DNA of 64,000 nt, taken from assembly GCF_014696435.1 (NCBI RefSeq), contig NZ_JACJQG010000028.1, positions 1 through 64,000 on the forward strand, read 5' to 3'. Shown piece by piece: positions 62,802 through 64,000 of this stretch (its first letter is position 1; every line of letters starts with the position of its first letter). This stretch comes from Calothrix anomala FACHB-343 (GTDB lineage Bacteria > Cyanobacteriota > Cyanobacteriia > Cyanobacteriales > Nostocaceae). The translations under genes and the position numbers were made by a program. The notes beneath the pieces were generated by a model. That model searched no databases. It had not been told where the DNA came from and saw nothing but the letters and a program-made list of their open reading frames with translations.

Positions 62802-63299
62802 ATGAAAAATCGGCGCTATTTTTTAGAAGCTAGTACAGTAATTGTAGGTACAGCATTTTTATCAAAATATTTCACCAGGAAATCAGAAGTTATGACAGCT
62901 GCAAAAAATGAATTTGAAATCACTAAAACAGAAGAAGAATGGCGCAAAACCTTGACACCAGAGCAGTTTCATGTATTACGTAAACACGGTACAGAACGCG
63001 CTGGTACTAGTCCTTTAGATAAGCAATATGCAGCAGGGACTTATGTATGTGCTGGGTGCGATTTACCCCTATTTACTTCCGAAACTAAATTTAATAGTGG
63101 TACAGGCTGGCCTAGTTTTTACGCACCAATTGAAGAAGCGATCGCCACATCGGTAGATAAGTCATTTTTTATGACCAGAGTTGAAGTCCATTGTCATCGC
63201 TGTGGCGGACATTTAGGTCATGTCTTTAATGACGGGCCTGCACCTACTGGTAAACGCTACTGTATGAATGGTGCGGCTTTAAAGTTTATTGCTAGTTAA
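62802..63299 (+). CDS. msrB: Peptide-methionine (R)-S-oxide reductase, Tat-exported form
   Basis: 165 residues from ATG 62802. A signal MKNRRYFLEASTVIVGTAFL has the twin-arginine pattern RRxFL and a hydrophobic stretch. The SelR/MsrB domain starts near 45: KTEEEWRKTLTPEQFHVLRK, HGTERAGTSPL, zinc Cys pairs CAGC and CHRC, NSGTGWPSFY and the catalytic Cys in RYCMNGAALKF. It reduces R-methionine sulfoxide in proteins. A second ATG at 62892 (MTAAKNEFEI) would give a cytosolic enzyme without the signal. The frame also extends to an ATG at 62769, but those codons lie in the palindromic repeat. Confidence 0.9.
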   Translation: MKNRRYFLEASTVIVGTAFLSKYFTRKSEVMTAAKNEFEITKTEEEWRKTLTPEQFHVLRKHGTERAGTSPLDKQYAAGTYVCAGCDLPLFTSETKFNSGTGWPSFYAPIEEAIATSVDKSFFMTRVEVHCHRCGGHLGHVFNDGPAPTGKRYCMNGAALKFIAS

Positions 63300-63319
63300 G
63301 CAATAATTTAATTCCCCAA

Positions 63320-63347
63320 AACCATCAGCTGTTTGCAGCTGATGGTT
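63320..63347. terminator. Bidirectional hairpin at convergent 3' ends
   Basis: Perfect 12-bp stem AACCATCAGCTG/CAGCTGATGGTT with a TTTG loop, between msrB and the phosphoribosyltransferase. It includes the stop codon of the latter (63325-63327). TTTT follows on the minus strand. Confidence 0.65.
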
Positions 63348-64000
63348 CGCCCAAAGCAGCCATTAACTGTGACTGCTTAGACATGAAATAGCGCACTTCT
63401 TCATCAGTAGTTTGCGAGAAATCTTCATACCAGACGCCAACTGCATACATCTGCTCTGGCATCTTTAAGCACACAACTTCGTCTACTTTTTCGCTGATTT
63501 TTTCGCAAGTATCCGGCGGGGCAACAGGAACTGCAACAACTATCCGGTGAGGTTCTTGCTGTTTTAATAAAGCAATAGCAGCCAGCATAGTTGAACCAGT
63601 AGCAATACCGTCATCAACTAAAATCACGGTACGATTTTTAACATTTAACGGAGGGCGATCGCCACGATAAACGCGATCGCGGCGCTGCAATTCCTGCCAT
63701 TCATCAGCGGCTACTTGATTAATTGTCTGACTAGTAATAGCCAAAGAATTAATGACATCGGAATTTAAAACGCGAATTCCTCCCGAAGTAATAGCACCCA
63801 TTGCTAATTCTTGATGACCGGGTACACCAATTTTTCTGACTATACAAATATCTAATGGTGCATCTAACGCCTTTGCCACTTCATAGGCTACCGGTACACC
63901 CCCACGAGGCAAACCTAAAACCAACAAATCTTTACAGTCAGCATAAGCTGTTAGTTCTCTAGCTAACAACTTACCAGCCTCAGTCCGGGTACGGAACTTG
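63325..64000 (-). CDS. Phosphoribosyltransferase-domain protein (5' end outside window)
   Basis: At least 225 residues; the frame stays open to the window edge (FRTRTEAGKLLARELTAYAD), and FR-R-T/S-EAG-LLA is the usual start of this family, so the true start is only a few codons outside. Type I PRTase fold: LLVLGLPRGGVPVAYEVAKA, the PRPP loop VILVDDGIATGSTMLAAIAL and the flexible hood VVCLKMPEQMYAVGVWYEDF. No dedicated hydrolase domain is fused. These predicted phosphoribosyltransferases are widespread; substrate is unknown. Confidence 0.85.
   Translation of the reverse strand, partial: KFRTRTEAGKLLARELTAYADCKDLLVLGLPRGGVPVAYEVAKALDAPLDICIVRKIGVPGHQELAMGAITSGGIRVLNSDVINSLAITSQTINQVAADEWQELQRRDRVYRGDRPPLNVKNRTVILVDDGIATGSTMLAAIALLKQQEPHRIVVAVPVAPPDTCEKISEKVDEVVCLKMPEQMYAVGVWYEDFSQTTDEEVRYFMSKQSQLMAALGEPSAANS

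Noticed and set aside
1-64000. tRNA or rRNA genes
   Set aside because: I looked for acceptor and T-arm patterns in the gaps and saw none; a tRNA scan would be decisive.

Overview
The window is chromosomal DNA of a filamentous, probably heterocyst-forming cyanobacterium (Nostoc/Calothrix/Tolypothrix-like). This rests on oxygenic photosynthesis genes (psbB, psbT, petB, petD, ndhD, ycf34, a crtO-type ketolase), very frequent HIP1 octamers (GCGATCGC), and many short tandem heptamer repeats (TTGACTA, GGGCATT, AATTTTG types) and palindromic mini-elements between genes. No tRNA, rRNA, CRISPR array or intact transposase was recognised.

Layout. 0-7.5 kb: a cysteine-rich ORF tail, a solo cysA-like ATPase, a coiled-coil/WD40 protein, two Uma2-type nucleases, a HAD protein and ribosomal protein S1. 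7.9-9.7 kb: psbT and psbB. 10-17.6 kb: a conserved small protein, a peptide-type ABC importer (binding protein plus one permease), a hicBA pair with a frameshifted toxin, CCA transferase, ycf34, tsaB and an RsbW-like kinase. 18-30 kb: petD and petB, divergent from ctpA; then a degenerate metallo-beta-lactamase-fold protein, a site-2 protease, a CrtO-like ketolase, a DUF2993 protein, ndhD, a coiled-coil protein and thrB. 30.7-38.2 kb (minus strand): part of a contractile injection system operon of the extracellular/thylakoid-anchored type (cap, sheath, two tubes, two tail-assembly paralogues, a DUF6760-like ORF) ending in an FHA protein fused to a methylglyoxal-synthase-like domain. 38.6-49.4 kb: ArsR regulator, nitronate-monooxygenase-like enzyme, pentapeptide protein, CYP110-like P450, class A PBP and a DhaM-HPr-EI fusion. 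49.5-61.2 kb (plus strand): a tandem array of two giant LRV/HEAT-like repeat proteins alternating with three paralogues that look like double nuclease-A-inhibitor (NuiA) domains. The end holds a class A beta-lactamase-like protein, msrB and a phosphoribosyltransferase that runs off the window.

The least described part is the 49.5-61.2 kb array. Two repeat-scaffold proteins share a 285-bp block with no base difference, both genes carry the same 110-bp upstream element, and the partner proteins all end in F/Y-N-P. I read it as a duplicated scaffold + inhibitor-fold module. Its function is unknown; immunity or conflict is only a guess. Second is the injection-system operon, where two overlapping ORFs meet at a G-run like a programmed frameshift and where palindromic elements or short repeats occupy every larger gap.

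Intergenic space is heavily colonised by repeats. Several CDS 3' ends run into heptamer arrays that supply the stop codon (tsaB, the RsbW-like gene, ctpA and one tail-assembly gene). Family calls come from motif reading and recalled family knowledge; no search was run.
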